Shown: positions 17,382 to 27,411, counted from the stretch's first letter. The stretch is DNA of 64,000 nt from Thorsellia anophelis DSM 18579 (GCF_900111395.1 NZ_FOHV01000011.1:49802-113801); one strand, 5' to 3'. Notes: generated by a model from the letters alone, not told the origin. Made by a program: numbers and translations.

Positions 17382-18796
17382 TTAAGATACCTTGCCGCAA
17401 AAGCTTTTAGAGCGTCCACCATAATATCCATTGGTGGTGTAACGATACCCGCTCCAACTTGACCAACTCCAGCAAGTTTATGGGCTACACCAGTATTAAT
17501 AATAGGCAACAATCCAGTCGATACAACTTTACGAATATCAATACCAAGCCCTACCCCTGCAAAATCCATTGTAGGTATGGGTAAATCATTATTCAATCCA
17601 ACAGTGATTTGTTGCATTTGTTCTGTATATTTAAATGCCTCATAAACACTCTCTGCTCCAACAAACCGAACCACTGCAGGAGAAGCCCCCATCGCCATGC
17701 CGCCAATACCATAACACTCAACAATCGCTGAATCCCCCATATCTGGGTTAGCATCTGCCTCGCTGTAACCTGGAAAATAAAGAGCATTTGGTTTTAAACA
17801 AGGGGCAGTGAACCATTCAGGCCCAAGGCTACTGACGTTAATCCCAAAATTAACGCCGTTACGACTCATTGCTGTTAATACGGTACAATATGGAATATCT
17901 CTAACAGTATCAGTAATTGATTTTGTTGCTGCCATTGCTAAATTTAAAAAGAATTGATCATTTTTCTTGGCAATGAATTCCACTATAGCTTGCGCCTCTT
18001 CCACTCCTTGCGTTACTTTGGCTAACTCACCACTTATTTGGCGATAAAATAATAAGCTTGCTGCTACATTACGTTGGTGCATTTCATCACCCATCGTTAA
18101 GGCAAGTGACATGATATTTTTAAGATTAACGCCACCACATGCAACAAGCGCTTTATCTAATGCTGGGGCTAATACTTTTTCAAGCCAATGCAAACGCTCT
18201 ATGACTTCAGGACCATTTGCTCCAAAACGCATTACCTTGCCAATCCCTTCATTAATTGTACAATATGCTTTATTACCATAGGTTTCATTGATAACCTCAA
18301 ACAAAGGCATAGAATAAGAGATCATACCTGTCATTGGACCAACACAATTATTATAGTGATTAGGACCATAGGTAATTTGGCCACTTTCCATTAATGCAAT
18401 CGCTTCTTCATCTGTATTGGCTAATCCTTCATATTTAATTGCACCAATATAAGCACCTTGCATTGGTCCACACATATCCCTCCATTCTATAGGTGGCCCT
18501 GCATGAAATATTGATGTTTTTGTCATATTAGGGATGCATTCATGAGCAGGCCTCACTCTTTTTAAAACCGGCTGTCCGGCCTTCATCTTATTAAATGCTT
18601 CAAGATTCGCAATATCAATTAAAGATTGACCCGTTTCATCTACTAATTCAGTAGCTAAACGAAACAGAATATTGATTAATTCAGTATTACCCTGGGCAGG
18701 TGGCTTCCAGTCTAAATTAATGTGAGAAATATCATTTTGTTCAAATGCATCAATAAAACTATCGACACCTAAATTAATTACATTTTGATTTGTCAT
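17378..18796 (-). CDS. allG: DUF1116 protein, oxamate carbamoyltransferase subunit AllG (YlbE)
   Basis: 472 residues of the YlbE/DUF1116 family, recognisable by RVRPAHECIPNMTKTSIFHA near residue 80, ALTMGDEMHQRN near 230 and the Gly-rich end GVGQVGAGIVTPPMDIM. In E. coli YlbE, together with FdrA and YlbF, was shown to form the oxamate carbamoyltransferase that converts oxalurate plus phosphate to oxamate and carbamoyl phosphate. It follows allF by 12 bases and overlaps the permease gene by 4, so the three are one transcription unit. Confidence 0.9.
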   Translation of the reverse strand: MTNQNVINLGVDSFIDAFEQNDISHINLDWKPPAQGNTELINILFRLATELVDETGQSLIDIANLEAFNKMKAGQPVLKRVRPAHECIPNMTKTSIFHAGPPIEWRDMCGPMQGAYIGAIKYEGLANTDEEAIALMESGQITYGPNHYNNCVGPMTGMISYSMPLFEVINETYGNKAYCTINEGIGKVMRFGANGPEVIERLHWLEKVLAPALDKALVACGGVNLKNIMSLALTMGDEMHQRNVAASLLFYRQISGELAKVTQGVEEAQAIVEFIAKKNDQFFLNLAMAATKSITDTVRDIPYCTVLTAMSRNGVNFGINVSSLGPEWFTAPCLKPNALYFPGYSEADANPDMGDSAIVECYGIGGMAMGASPAVVRFVGAESVYEAFKYTEQMQQITVGLNNDLPIPTMDFAGVGLGIDIRKVVSTGLLPIINTGVAHKLAGVGQVGAGIVTPPMDIMVDALKAFAARYLK

Positions 18797-18808
18797 AACA
18801 TGCTATCC

Positions 18809-20341
18809 TTAATTATTATTCGCGATAACTGAACATGCCCATTTAGCTGCCAGAGCATTGCTCTCGAACACCATTACACCTGCCTGCTCTAGAATTTGCT
18901 TAACTGCAGTTCTACTTGGAGAGTCGAGTTCTGTACCACAAACAGATACTGCGATTAGGGTATTTTTACTTTTGCCATCAGATTTAGTTTCAGCACGCTT
19001 AACGGCTTGGACAAATGTCTGAGCTTGACCTTCAGCAGCGCCATAACCAATCACTAAATCAGCTATGACCACCCCAACTTCAGGATCGACTAAAGCTTGA
19101 ACTAAATGATCCATTCTAAGTTCTGGTGCCATCATAGGATGTGGTCTACCGACGGTAAATTCATCTTCTCCAAAATCCCAAAAACAATTACCTTTACTCT
19201 GCATAGATGCATTAACGTACCCAAAACCCTGAACTTTTAAATTTGAATAGAGTTCTTTGCCGATGATTTTACCGGCTATTTCCGCAGACTCTTGACATAA
19301 CGTGCCACCACTAAATAGTCCCCTTATATATTTTCCTTTTACCGTAACTAAGTTAGGTAATGCTTTGAAAAATGCTTTTGTATCGAGAGAGGGATTTGCC
19401 AGCTCAGCCAATAAACAGCTAAATTCTGTTAAATCATTTGCATAAGGAATATTAGCAGCTTTCTCTTCATCATAATTATCCGCACCTAAAAAATGGACTG
19501 CAACTTTTTTAGGAGAACGCTTGGCAAGTTCAATCAATTTTGCTCTTGTTTTAGCGCCAGGTGGCTTGCCTAATATGCCAATGATTTTAGTCGTGTCATC
19601 AGCAATCAATCTTTCAAAAGCACTTATTGCTGTGATTCCACCAATCTCATCTTTTAAATCGCGCCCACCTGTACCGTAGGCTTGGCTAATGCCAACCCCT
19701 AACCTATCAAGTAAACAAGTAACTTCTTGTAAACCCGTTCCCGATGCGCCAATTACCCCAACTATACCTTTTGAAACTTTATTAGCAAATGCGAACGGTA
19801 TTCCTTCTATGATAGCCGTTCCACAATCTGGCCCCATCACTAAGCATCCTTTTTTCTTAGCAAGTTCTTTAAGCAGCCGTTCATTTTCAAGGGAGATATT
19901 ATCGCTATACAATACCACATCGCATCCATAAGTTACCGCTTGAGCAGCTTCATAAGCAGCATAATCTCCTGCACTACTAATCAAAACAGTTGTTTTCCCC
20001 TCAAATTCATCAAGGGCTTCTTTTATTGTTTTAGGAATATCACGTCCAGCTTGGCCCTGTTTTTTAGGTGCAGCTTCAAGCATTTGTTTAACTATATTAA
20101 GTGCTGCATCAATTAAATCTTCAGGAGCTTTAACTGCAATTGCAAGATCATCAGGCTTTGCTTGGCTAATTTCAGTAGTCAGCAAACCTGAGCTTTGATA
20201 CAAATCTTTATTGCGTTCTGTGGCCATCATCGCCGATATCTGTTCAGCGCCACTTGCATCACGCGCTTGGACGGATAACTTCATTAAAAAAACCGAATCT
20301 CTATATGTATCCGGAAGTACTATCGATTTGACAATAGACAT
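18809..20341 (-). CDS. allF: FdrA, acyl-CoA synthetase-like subunit of oxamate carbamoyltransferase (AllF)
   Basis: 510 residues. Built like a succinyl-CoA synthetase: a Rossmann-type segment containing GVIGASGTGLQEVTCLLDRL near residue 195, then a ligase-like half with HPMMAPELRMDHL near 415. The N-terminal 100 residues match FdrA (SIVLPDTYRDSVFLM). FdrA/AllF is the largest subunit of the AllFGH enzyme that phosphorolyses oxalurate. It starts 78 bases after allH ends. Its role here is supported by the neighbouring allG, allH, allD and carbamate kinase genes. Confidence 0.9.
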   Translation of the reverse strand: MSIVKSIVLPDTYRDSVFLMKLSVQARDASGAEQISAMMATERNKDLYQSSGLLTTEISQAKPDDLAIAVKAPEDLIDAALNIVKQMLEAAPKKQGQAGRDIPKTIKEALDEFEGKTTVLISSAGDYAAYEAAQAVTYGCDVVLYSDNISLENERLLKELAKKKGCLVMGPDCGTAIIEGIPFAFANKVSKGIVGVIGASGTGLQEVTCLLDRLGVGISQAYGTGGRDLKDEIGGITAISAFERLIADDTTKIIGILGKPPGAKTRAKLIELAKRSPKKVAVHFLGADNYDEEKAANIPYANDLTEFSCLLAELANPSLDTKAFFKALPNLVTVKGKYIRGLFSGGTLCQESAEIAGKIIGKELYSNLKVQGFGYVNASMQSKGNCFWDFGEDEFTVGRPHPMMAPELRMDHLVQALVDPEVGVVIADLVIGYGAAEGQAQTFVQAVKRAETKSDGKSKNTLIAVSVCGTELDSPSRTAVKQILEQAGVMVFESNALAAKWACSVIANNN

Positions 20342-20419
20342 GTCTGTTCCTCTTTAATGTTAATAGATAAAACAAATTAGCTTTTAAAATAATCTACTGA
20401 ATTTTTTGATTAGCTATAA

Positions 20420-21607
20420 TTAGATTTTTGATGAACATCTTGTCTGTTGAGTCAGTATCCCTACCCCAAAAACAAGCCCTGTTAACGCATCTATCCCTGA
20501 ACTATGCCCTATTGTGAATAGGTGTTTTATTGAGTGAATCAAATCATTTGTAACTTTCTGGTTGTGCTTATCAATTGTGATAAATTGATAAAGACTGTCA
20601 AGTGAGTTAGCTAAAGGCTCCGAGACAAACCCATCAATAGCAGCTTTCAAAAATGCCCGACTAATTTTATGTGTATTCTTCCAATGACCTACAATTGCCC
20701 GCTTAAGTAATGAATGCAATCTTTTATGTTTAAAATACTTAAACGATATGATTAGCCCAACTAGAAAATCATCTCCTGAAGGCGTTAACCCATCACCAAA
20801 GCCAATTAACTGTTTTACACCCCTGCTTATACTTTCATATTCATTCTTGATAAGTCCCAGATGGATTAAATGTATTGCAGTTAACACATCTTTTATAAAA
20901 TGTGTCTTATGGTCAAATAACAATTTTTGCTCTTCAAATCCAAGGTTAGAAAGTAAAAATTGCCCCTTGTTTTTTAATGTGCTAGATGATAAAGCTCGTT
21001 TACTACTCATACGCGCTAAATGAGATACATACCCAGTGCTCGATTTTCTTTTTTTATCTAATTGAAAGAATAATTCAACTAGATTGCGGTTCGTAGATAG
21101 AATCCAAGGTAAAATCATACCTAAACCGGTTGAATATATTTTCTGGACTAAAGAAAAGTCTGAGTTTAGAAAACCTTTTAGGGCCGCACTATATTTTTCG
21201 CTAAATGAACCGCATTGACTAAATAATATAGGGTTGAGTGAAAGAAAATCGACACAACCAATCCTTGTCGCAGTATTTATTAACTTAGCTCTATGCCGAT
21301 TTTTTTCTAAACTTAGCTCCAAATTATCAATCATTAAATTCTCTTTAACTATACGCAGAACAAAATACTGACTGGTTCTCATCAATAAATTCATATAGTC
21401 AAATAAAACTTCCCACTGGTACACTCTAATTGACAAAGGTCCTAATGTAACCCATTGTGGAGTAAAGCAGATTATGTTATCGAGTTGATTGACATCAGCA
21501 CAGTAAATCGCTTTAGAAAAGCATGCGATTACTTTACATTCCAACCCTTGCTCGTAATGTTCATAGTCACTCAATAAAAGGTAAGCGCTATAATCCATAA
21601 TCTGCAT
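20420..21607 (-). CDS. allH: DUF2877 protein, oxamate carbamoyltransferase subunit AllH (YlbF), long form
   Basis: 395 residues. The DUF2877 signature GFGDGLTPSGDDFLVGLI lies near residue 270 and GHSSGIDALTGLVFG near the C-terminus. This is the third subunit family of the oxalurate-phosphorolysing enzyme. It is considerably longer than E. coli YlbF as I recall it (about 270 residues), the extra length being mainly in the N-terminal two thirds. It heads the allH-allF-allG-permease unit, and a hairpin terminator separates it from allB upstream. Confidence 0.8.
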   Translation of the reverse strand: MQIMDYSAYLLLSDYEHYEQGLECKVIACFSKAIYCADVNQLDNIICFTPQWVTLGPLSIRVYQWEVLFDYMNLLMRTSQYFVLRIVKENLMIDNLELSLEKNRHRAKLINTATRIGCVDFLSLNPILFSQCGSFSEKYSAALKGFLNSDFSLVQKIYSTGLGMILPWILSTNRNLVELFFQLDKKRKSSTGYVSHLARMSSKRALSSSTLKNKGQFLLSNLGFEEQKLLFDHKTHFIKDVLTAIHLIHLGLIKNEYESISRGVKQLIGFGDGLTPSGDDFLVGLIISFKYFKHKRLHSLLKRAIVGHWKNTHKISRAFLKAAIDGFVSEPLANSLDSLYQFITIDKHNQKVTNDLIHSIKHLFTIGHSSGIDALTGLVFGVGILTQQTRCSSKI

Positions 21608-21645
21608 TAAATTCGTACTCCAGAATTAAGATAATTTAAGCAATA

Positions 21646-21680
21646 AGTGAAGTGGATAAAACAATTAACCACACTTCACT
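21646..21680 (-). terminator. Probable terminator after allB
   Basis: The stem AGTGAAGTG (21646-21654) / CACTTCACT (21672-21680) encloses a 17-base AT-rich loop and lies just after the allB stop. On the minus strand it is followed by TTATTGCTTAAATT, a broken T-run. Confidence 0.55.
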
Positions 21681-21688
21681 AAATCATT

Positions 21689-23050
21689 TTATTGACTATG
21701 TTTAAGAATGAATTGGCCATTTGATGTTTCTGCCACACCCGTTGCAATATCATAAACCACTTCACCGCGACGAACTGTTTTAGCAATTTGTGCATTGATG
21801 GTTCTATTTACATATGGACTCACTTTATGACGATATTCAAGATCTTCATTTTTAAGTACATAGCTAGAATTTGGTTTAATTAAAACGATATCAGCATCTT
21901 TTCCGATAGCAATGCGTCCTTTATGTTTAAGCCCAAATCTATCTGCGGCATTCGTAGCCATAATTTTTGCAAATTGCTCAAGTGGCATACCCCGTTTTTG
22001 AACGGCCTCATCAAACATCATATCCATACAGTTTTGAATACCTGCGATGCCTCCCCATGCCTGCATAATATTGCCGTCTTTCATACTTGGTATACAAGGC
22101 GAGTGATCTGAACCTAAGAAATCAATTTCTCCATTCAATAATTTTTCCCACAATCTTTCCTGATTATCTTCATCTCTCAAAGGCGGTGAACATTTAGCTA
22201 ACGTACCAATTTGAGCAAATTGATTCGTCGTTATCGTGAAATAATGTGGGCAAGATTCACAAGTTGCATCTTGACCTGCCTGTCTTGCACGAGTCACTTC
22301 AGCAACACCTTCAGGGCTACTTACATGACAAATATGGATACTACAATTTGCCTGCTTTGCAAGATAGAGTACGCGTCGGATTGCTTCAACTTCTGTGAAT
22401 ACTGGACGAGAAGCGACATAGTCATGTGCTGTGACTCTACCTTCATTAACTGCCTCAGCACCTAACCCATCACAGATGAGTGCATTTTCTGCATGTACAG
22501 CAATAAAACTATTAAACTTAGCGATTTGTGAAACACCTTTAAAAAATTCATAGTCATTCACATCGCGAAAATCATTACTGATTGATCTATCACCACATGT
22601 TGCAACAAAGCACTTGTAAGCAACCACACCACCTTCTTCTAGTTCATTTAAACGATCTACGTTGTAATTAACTAGCCCTCCAATAATCGCGATATCCACT
22701 GTCAATTTATTTTTTGCAGCATCAAACTTAACGGCTAATGACTCTTTGTCAACCGTCGCGGGTAATTGATTTAATGGCATCTCAATTAATGTGGTTACGC
22801 CACCTTTTGCTGCGGCGCGCCCTGCTGTTTTATACCCTTCCCATTCCGTTCTACCTGGTTCAGAAATATGCATATGTGGATCAACCATGCCTGGAACAAC
22901 CACATGGCCAGTTGCATCAATTTCATTCTTAGCACCCGTTAAATTTTGTCCAATAGCCACTATTTTTCCATCTTTAATTGCAATATCAGTCACAACAGCT
23001 TCATTTTCTAAAACAACTTTACCATTTTTAATAATTATATCGTATGACAT
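21689..23050 (-). CDS. allB: Allantoinase
   Basis: 453 residues, colinear with E. coli AllB. It hydrolyses allantoin to allantoate using a binuclear metal site. Ligands are in family positions: H59 and H61 in DPHMH, the carbamylated lysine K146 in AYKCF, His in VHAENA (near 186), His in IHICHVSS (near 242) and Asp in GSDHSPC (near 315). It lies 145 bases after the permease allP, and a hairpin terminator follows it, so allP-allB look like one unit. Confidence 0.96.
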   Translation of the reverse strand: MSYDIIIKNGKVVLENEAVVTDIAIKDGKIVAIGQNLTGAKNEIDATGHVVVPGMVDPHMHISEPGRTEWEGYKTAGRAAAKGGVTTLIEMPLNQLPATVDKESLAVKFDAAKNKLTVDIAIIGGLVNYNVDRLNELEEGGVVAYKCFVATCGDRSISNDFRDVNDYEFFKGVSQIAKFNSFIAVHAENALICDGLGAEAVNEGRVTAHDYVASRPVFTEVEAIRRVLYLAKQANCSIHICHVSSPEGVAEVTRARQAGQDATCESCPHYFTITTNQFAQIGTLAKCSPPLRDEDNQERLWEKLLNGEIDFLGSDHSPCIPSMKDGNIMQAWGGIAGIQNCMDMMFDEAVQKRGMPLEQFAKIMATNAADRFGLKHKGRIAIGKDADIVLIKPNSSYVLKNEDLEYRHKVSPYVNRTINAQIAKTVRRGEVVYDIATGVAETSNGQFILKHSQ

Positions 23051-23195
23051 ATAATGCTCCTCATTAAATTAATTAATCATAATTTGATATATTTTATTAA
23101 ATAAAACAATATCTAATTACCTTCAGAAAATAATAACTACAACTTACTTATTTACAATAATAACCTTATCAAATTAAACTCATAAAATATATTTA

Positions 23196-24662
23196 TTATG
23201 CTGTGGTATCAGAAATAGATTCTTCAATAATTTCCTTAGTTCTCATTTGCAATAATATATAAATAAAGAATGCAACTAACACCCCAACAAACCAAGAAAC
23301 TCGAGATAAGTTTTCCATAAATGGAATGAATTTACCACTTAAAGAGAATACGACTGCAATTAATGTTGCGATAAAGGCGTTAGTATTAAAGCCACCTGAA
23401 TAATATTGATAATCACCATCTTTTGTATAGAGCGTGTCTAGATCTAAATTTCCTCTGATGACAAAGAAATAGTGAGCAATCATCACACCGAATACAGGCC
23501 CAAGCATTCCACCTATAATATCGAGAAATAGGTAAATACTATTTTGATTTTCCATTAATTTCCAAGGACAAATGATAACACTAATAATACTGGCGATAAT
23601 AACACCTGTTTTATAGTTGAGCTTTCTCGGTGCTAGTGCAGCTATTTGGAATCCTGCTGGGATGATATTACCTGTCGCATTAGTTGAAATTGTTGTCATT
23701 AAAATGACAAGTCCTGCAAATACTGAAGCGAAAACACTATCCCATTTCTGGATAATATCTAGCACATTCCAAGTGTCCATCCCATAATGAATACTTGCAC
23801 CTGCAAGAATACATACACTTGCTACTGCAAATAAGATATACCCCACCAATAAACCGACAGTTTGTCCAACCGCTTGACCTTTAATTGAGTTTGAACTTTG
23901 AGTAAAATCAGAAGCGGTTACTGCAGGTGCAGCCCAAACAGATACAATCGAATTGATTACGACAAAGTACAGAAAAAAGCTTCCCCCAGTTGCTGCTGTT
24001 TGAGGCTTATAACTTAAAATATTACCCATACCCGCAAGATAGATAGCCCAAATAGCCATCCCACCAAATACAACATAAATCAAAGGATTTAATATTGCGG
24101 TGAATTTATTTAACACGCCACCACCGCCTAGTCCTATTAAAACATTAACAGCCCAAAAGAGTAAAAAACAAATCATATTAGGTACAGGTAATCCTATTAT
24201 AGTTGCACCTGAGCCTATGTCCAAAAATGCTGGCCATATTTTAGCAATCAAAATTAGCAATGCTAAAGAGCCTGCGTAGTTTTGTAAGCCAAACCACATA
24301 ATTGCAGCAATCCCACCTCTTAAAATACCTGGGACTAATGCTCCTCTTATACCGTAAGAAGCTCTTAATAACATCGTACCTGGGATGCCATATTTTGTTC
24401 CCGCAATGCCATTAAGAACAAGCATTCCCGCGATAAAAAATGCACTAACCGATATCGCAGTCATGACAGTAAATGTTGAGAATCCTAATGCTAAAAACCC
24501 GCCTACTGCAACGTAATTTGGAACATTATGAACTGACCCCATCCATAAAGTAAAATAATTAAATGTTTTCCAATTTTGTTGATCTTTTGTCTTAGGTAAT
24601 AAATCATCACTATATCCACGACTTTTATATAGCTCAATTTGTTTATTTCTTATTTCAGTCAT
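23196..24662 (-). CDS. allP: Allantoin permease, NCS1 family
   Basis: 488 residues, 12 predicted membrane helices, close to E. coli YbbW/AllP. NCS1 transporters couple nucleobase or hydantoin uptake to sodium or protons. Visible landmarks are NYFTLWMGSVHNVPNYVAV near residue 35 and the conserved segment with PAVTASDFTQ near 240. AGGAG precedes the ATG at a good distance. Upstream, before the allD terminator, lies an array of seven perfect 7-base repeats about 140 bases from the start, an unusual promoter context. Confidence 0.93.
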   Translation of the reverse strand: MTEIRNKQIELYKSRGYSDDLLPKTKDQQNWKTFNYFTLWMGSVHNVPNYVAVGGFLALGFSTFTVMTAISVSAFFIAGMLVLNGIAGTKYGIPGTMLLRASYGIRGALVPGILRGGIAAIMWFGLQNYAGSLALLILIAKIWPAFLDIGSGATIIGLPVPNMICFLLFWAVNVLIGLGGGGVLNKFTAILNPLIYVVFGGMAIWAIYLAGMGNILSYKPQTAATGGSFFLYFVVINSIVSVWAAPAVTASDFTQSSNSIKGQAVGQTVGLLVGYILFAVASVCILAGASIHYGMDTWNVLDIIQKWDSVFASVFAGLVILMTTISTNATGNIIPAGFQIAALAPRKLNYKTGVIIASIISVIICPWKLMENQNSIYLFLDIIGGMLGPVFGVMIAHYFFVIRGNLDLDTLYTKDGDYQYYSGGFNTNAFIATLIAVVFSLSGKFIPFMENLSRVSWFVGVLVAFFIYILLQMRTKEIIEESISDTTA

Positions 24663-24800
24663 GTAAATCTCCTATTAGTCAGAGAAACAATTAATTTGGA
24701 TTAGTAAGTATTAATGATTTACACTAAAACAAAAAATCATTATTAACTCACATTAACACCAACCAGAAAATATATAACATATAAAATCTTCACAAATAAA
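24663..24800 (-). promoter_or_regulatory. Promoter/leader region of allP
   Basis: AT-rich leader of the allP-allB unit between the 7-base repeat array and the allP ribosome site. No AllR-type palindrome or FNR box was seen here. The promoter hexamers are not clear. Confidence 0.4.
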
Positions 24801-24849
24801 TAGCAAATAGCAAATAGCAAATAGCAAATAGCAAATAGCAAATAGCAAA
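24801..24849. repeat. Tandem array of seven perfect copies of TAGCAAA
   Basis: TAGCAAA is repeated exactly seven times without a mismatch, followed by a further T. The unit length of 7 and perfect identity make it a candidate for slipped-strand variation. It lies between the allD terminator and the allP start, about 139 bases upstream of the allP ATG. Confidence 0.95.
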
Positions 24850-24937
24850 TTAAATATATTAAAAATACATTTAATTAAAAAATATTTAATTTAAAAATAT
24901 ACCTAATTAAAAATATAAAATTTACTTAATTTAATTA

Positions 24938-24966
24938 TTAGGGATTTATTATTAACAAATCCCTAA
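24938..24966 (-). terminator. Terminator after allD
   Basis: A perfect 10-base stem TTAGGGATTT (24938-24947) / AAATCCCTAA (24957-24966) with a 9-base loop lies 12 bases after the allD stop. The following minus-strand bases are AT-rich but have only short T-runs. It marks the end of the gcl-to-allD unit. Confidence 0.6.
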
Positions 24967-24978
24967 TGAATAATTATT

Positions 24979-26028
24979 TTAATTAGCAAAAGGGCTCTTA
25001 TTATCATAACGATTATGATGAATAATATCTGATTTTAAATATTCATAAATATCATCTACAATTTCAATTCCGTCTTTTTCATAAGCAGCAACACGTTTTG
25101 CACTAGATTGGCCTGGAACCATTACTTGATCAAAACCTGGTGCTGGTTTCATTGCATTTATCTCTTTAATTGTGTCCGCAATGCCTTGTGTAAATAACTC
25201 AAATGCGCCAAATCTTGCTGGATCGAAAACAATATGTAATTGACCGAGCTCTCTTCCTGCTGTCAAATCATGATACATTGAACTAACATGTTTACCATGT
25301 GGTTGCCCAACTAATATGCCAGAGAGAATATCAATTACCATTCCAAGCCCATATCCTTTAGCACCTGCAATGGCAAGCAATGCATGGACTTTATGCGGAT
25401 CTGTTGTTTCACGCCCTTCGGCATCGACAGCCCATCCCTCTGGTATTTCAGTATTTTTTGATCTGGCATGTAAAATACGTCCCCATACTCCAACTGTCGT
25501 TCCCATATCAAAAACAATATGATCGCCATATTTACCTGGAATACCAAAACCAATAGGGTTCGTTCCATAATAACGTTCCGTTCCACCATATGGTACAACC
25601 ATAGGATCTGATTGGCACATGGAGATCCCTATTAATCCAGATTCTGCTGCTTTTCTAACATAGTACGAAAGATCTCCACTATGTCCTAAACGACGTATCC
25701 CTATAATGGCAGCACCATTCTTTTTAGCCATTTTAATGGCTTCATCCATTGCTAAATTCGCGACGACATGGCCCGCTGCATTATCACCATCAAATACGCC
25801 AGTACAAGGACCAGTCTCCTCGAATTTAAAGGTAGGATTACAGTTAGTGCCACCTTTGTTAATTCGCTCTGCATAATATTCCACTCGCATTGCACCATGA
25901 GAATGAAGCCCTCTTGCATCAGAGTAGGTGAGTACATCCGCAACCATATCAGCATGCTCCCGGGTAAGACCAGCTTTATTTAATTTGTTTGACATCAATT
26001 GATGTAGTTCAGCTTTGGTAAGACGCAT
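24979..26028 (-). CDS. allD: Ureidoglycolate dehydrogenase
   Basis: 349 residues of the LDH2/MDH2 oxidoreductase family, colinear with E. coli AllD. It oxidises (S)-ureidoglycolate to oxalurate with NAD. Diagnostic segments are DARGLHSHGAMRVEYYAERI near residue 37, GHSGDLSYYVRKAA near 115, the nucleotide-binding SMCQSDPMVVPYGG and GAKGYGLGMVIDILSGIL near 222. It feeds the oxamate branch (AllFGH, carbamate kinase). AGGAGAAACT gives a strong ribosome site. It lies 15 bases after allE. Confidence 0.95.
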   Translation of the reverse strand: MRLTKAELHQLMSNKLNKAGLTREHADMVADVLTYSDARGLHSHGAMRVEYYAERINKGGTNCNPTFKFEETGPCTGVFDGDNAAGHVVANLAMDEAIKMAKKNGAAIIGIRRLGHSGDLSYYVRKAAESGLIGISMCQSDPMVVPYGGTERYYGTNPIGFGIPGKYGDHIVFDMGTTVGVWGRILHARSKNTEIPEGWAVDAEGRETTDPHKVHALLAIAGAKGYGLGMVIDILSGILVGQPHGKHVSSMYHDLTAGRELGQLHIVFDPARFGAFELFTQGIADTIKEINAMKPAPGFDQVMVPGQSSAKRVAAYEKDGIEIVDDIYEYLKSDIIHHNRYDNKSPFAN

Positions 26029-26043
26029 AGTTTCTCCTAAAAT

Positions 26044-26874
26044 TTAACGAAAGCTTAATTTAGCGTGGCGATTAACATCTTTATATAATAAATACCTAAA
26101 ATCAGAAGGCCCTCCGGCATAACAAGCTTGTGGGCAGAATGCTCTTAACCACATATAGTCACCTGCCTCAACCTCAACCCAATCTTGATTTAATAGATAA
26201 TTTCCTTTTCCTTCTATAACATAAAGTCCATGCTCCATTACATGTGTTTCTGGGAATGGAATCACAGCGCCAGGTTTTAAAGTCACGATGGTAATATGCA
26301 TATCATGGCGAATATCATTCGGATCCATAAAACGAGTTGTAGCCCACCTACCTTCTGTCCCTACCATTTCATTAGCTGGTAAATCTGCATCGTTAACAAA
26401 AATTGGATCTGGGTAATCAATGCCTTCAATTTTTTCATATGCCTTACGCCACCAATGGAAGTTAGCAATACCTGCACCATTATTCTTAAGCGTCCATTTA
26501 GCACCAGCGGGTAGATAAATAAAATCCCCCTTGGATGCAATATGATCTTTGCCTTCAAAATTAACCGTAATTTCACCATCTACAACAAATAAAGCAGTTT
26601 GTGCCTCTTTGTCTAATTCTGGTTTGTCACTGCCGCCTCCAGGTTGCACTTCCATAATATAATGCGAAAATGTTTCAGCAAAACCTGATAATGGGCGAGC
26701 GATAATCCATAAACGAGTTTTTTCCCAAAAAGGTAAAAAGCTGGTGACAATATCCATCATTGTCCCTTTAGGTAATACTGCGTAGGCATTCGTAAATACT
26801 GCTCTGGTGGTTGTTATTTGAGTTTGTGGTGGATTGCCACCTTTTAAAACGAAATAATTTTTATCATTTGACAT
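26044..26874 (-). CDS. allE: (S)-ureidoglycine aminohydrolase
   Basis: 276 residues, two cupin halves (about 55-130 and 185-265), colinear with E. coli AllE (YlbA). It releases ammonia from (S)-ureidoglycine to give (S)-ureidoglycolate, using a manganese site in the second cupin. The segment with FPETHVMEHGLYVIEGKG near residue 220 provides the metal ligands (Glu, His, His). It lies between allA and allD. Its substrate is normally made by AllC, which is absent from this window. Confidence 0.94.
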   Translation of the reverse strand: MSNDKNYFVLKGGNPPQTQITTTRAVFTNAYAVLPKGTMMDIVTSFLPFWEKTRLWIIARPLSGFAETFSHYIMEVQPGGGSDKPELDKEAQTALFVVDGEITVNFEGKDHIASKGDFIYLPAGAKWTLKNNGAGIANFHWWRKAYEKIEGIDYPDPIFVNDADLPANEMVGTEGRWATTRFMDPNDIRHDMHITIVTLKPGAVIPFPETHVMEHGLYVIEGKGNYLLNQDWVEVEAGDYMWLRAFCPQACYAGGPSDFRYLLYKDVNRHAKLSFR

Positions 26875-26917
26875 AAATACTCCCTAATTAAAAATAGTAT
26901 GAAGCTGCAAAAATAGT

Positions 26918-27403
26918 TTATACATCGAGTTTGAACGCTTCTTTTAAATCGATGACATCGCAATTATCACTTCCAGCTCGATCGACAACTAACATATCTG
27001 TGATATCATCAAGTGCAAGGATGGGGAAATGCCACACACCAGCATGATAATTAACCCCCTGTTTTCCATTTGTCACAAATAATTCAATCTTATTAGGATC
27101 GACTTCTTCGCCCGCTTTTGCAACTGCTACCAAAAATCTACGATTATGAATTGGGATAAACGCTTGACTCGCATGAGGATGTCTTTCCATCATATCTATC
27201 ACAACAGGAAGTTGCACTGGTTTTGAACGTACTAAGCTAATGCTTGGTGTTTGCTCATTTCTGACATCAACATGGGCAATATTATGGTAACGCTCGCATT
27301 GTCCATCATTGATATGAAAAAAATCATTACCTTCAAATTCAATAACATCTCCGTATGCGATAAAATCATCTTTTGTCAAAGGTCTTGCTTTTTTAATCTG
27401 CAT
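26918..27403 (-). CDS. allA: Ureidoglycolate lyase
   Basis: 161 residues, colinear with E. coli AllA. It splits (S)-ureidoglycolate into glyoxylate and urea, feeding the Gcl branch. Signature segments are FHINDGQCERYHNIA near residue 28, HPHASQAFIPI near 75 and VNYHAGVWHFPI near 115, with DRAGSDNCDV near the end. It lies 8 bases after the glycerate kinase gene, so they are co-transcribed. Confidence 0.94.
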   Translation of the reverse strand: MQIKKARPLTKDDFIAYGDVIEFEGNDFFHINDGQCERYHNIAHVDVRNEQTPSISLVRSKPVQLPVVIDMMERHPHASQAFIPIHNRRFLVAVAKAGEEVDPNKIELFVTNGKQGVNYHAGVWHFPILALDDITDMLVVDRAGSDNCDVIDLKEAFKLDV

Positions 27404-27411
27404 ATCTCACC

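Noticed and set aside
24801..24849. CRISPR array
   Set aside because: The repeats are 7 bases long and contiguous, with no spacers and no cas genes in the window.
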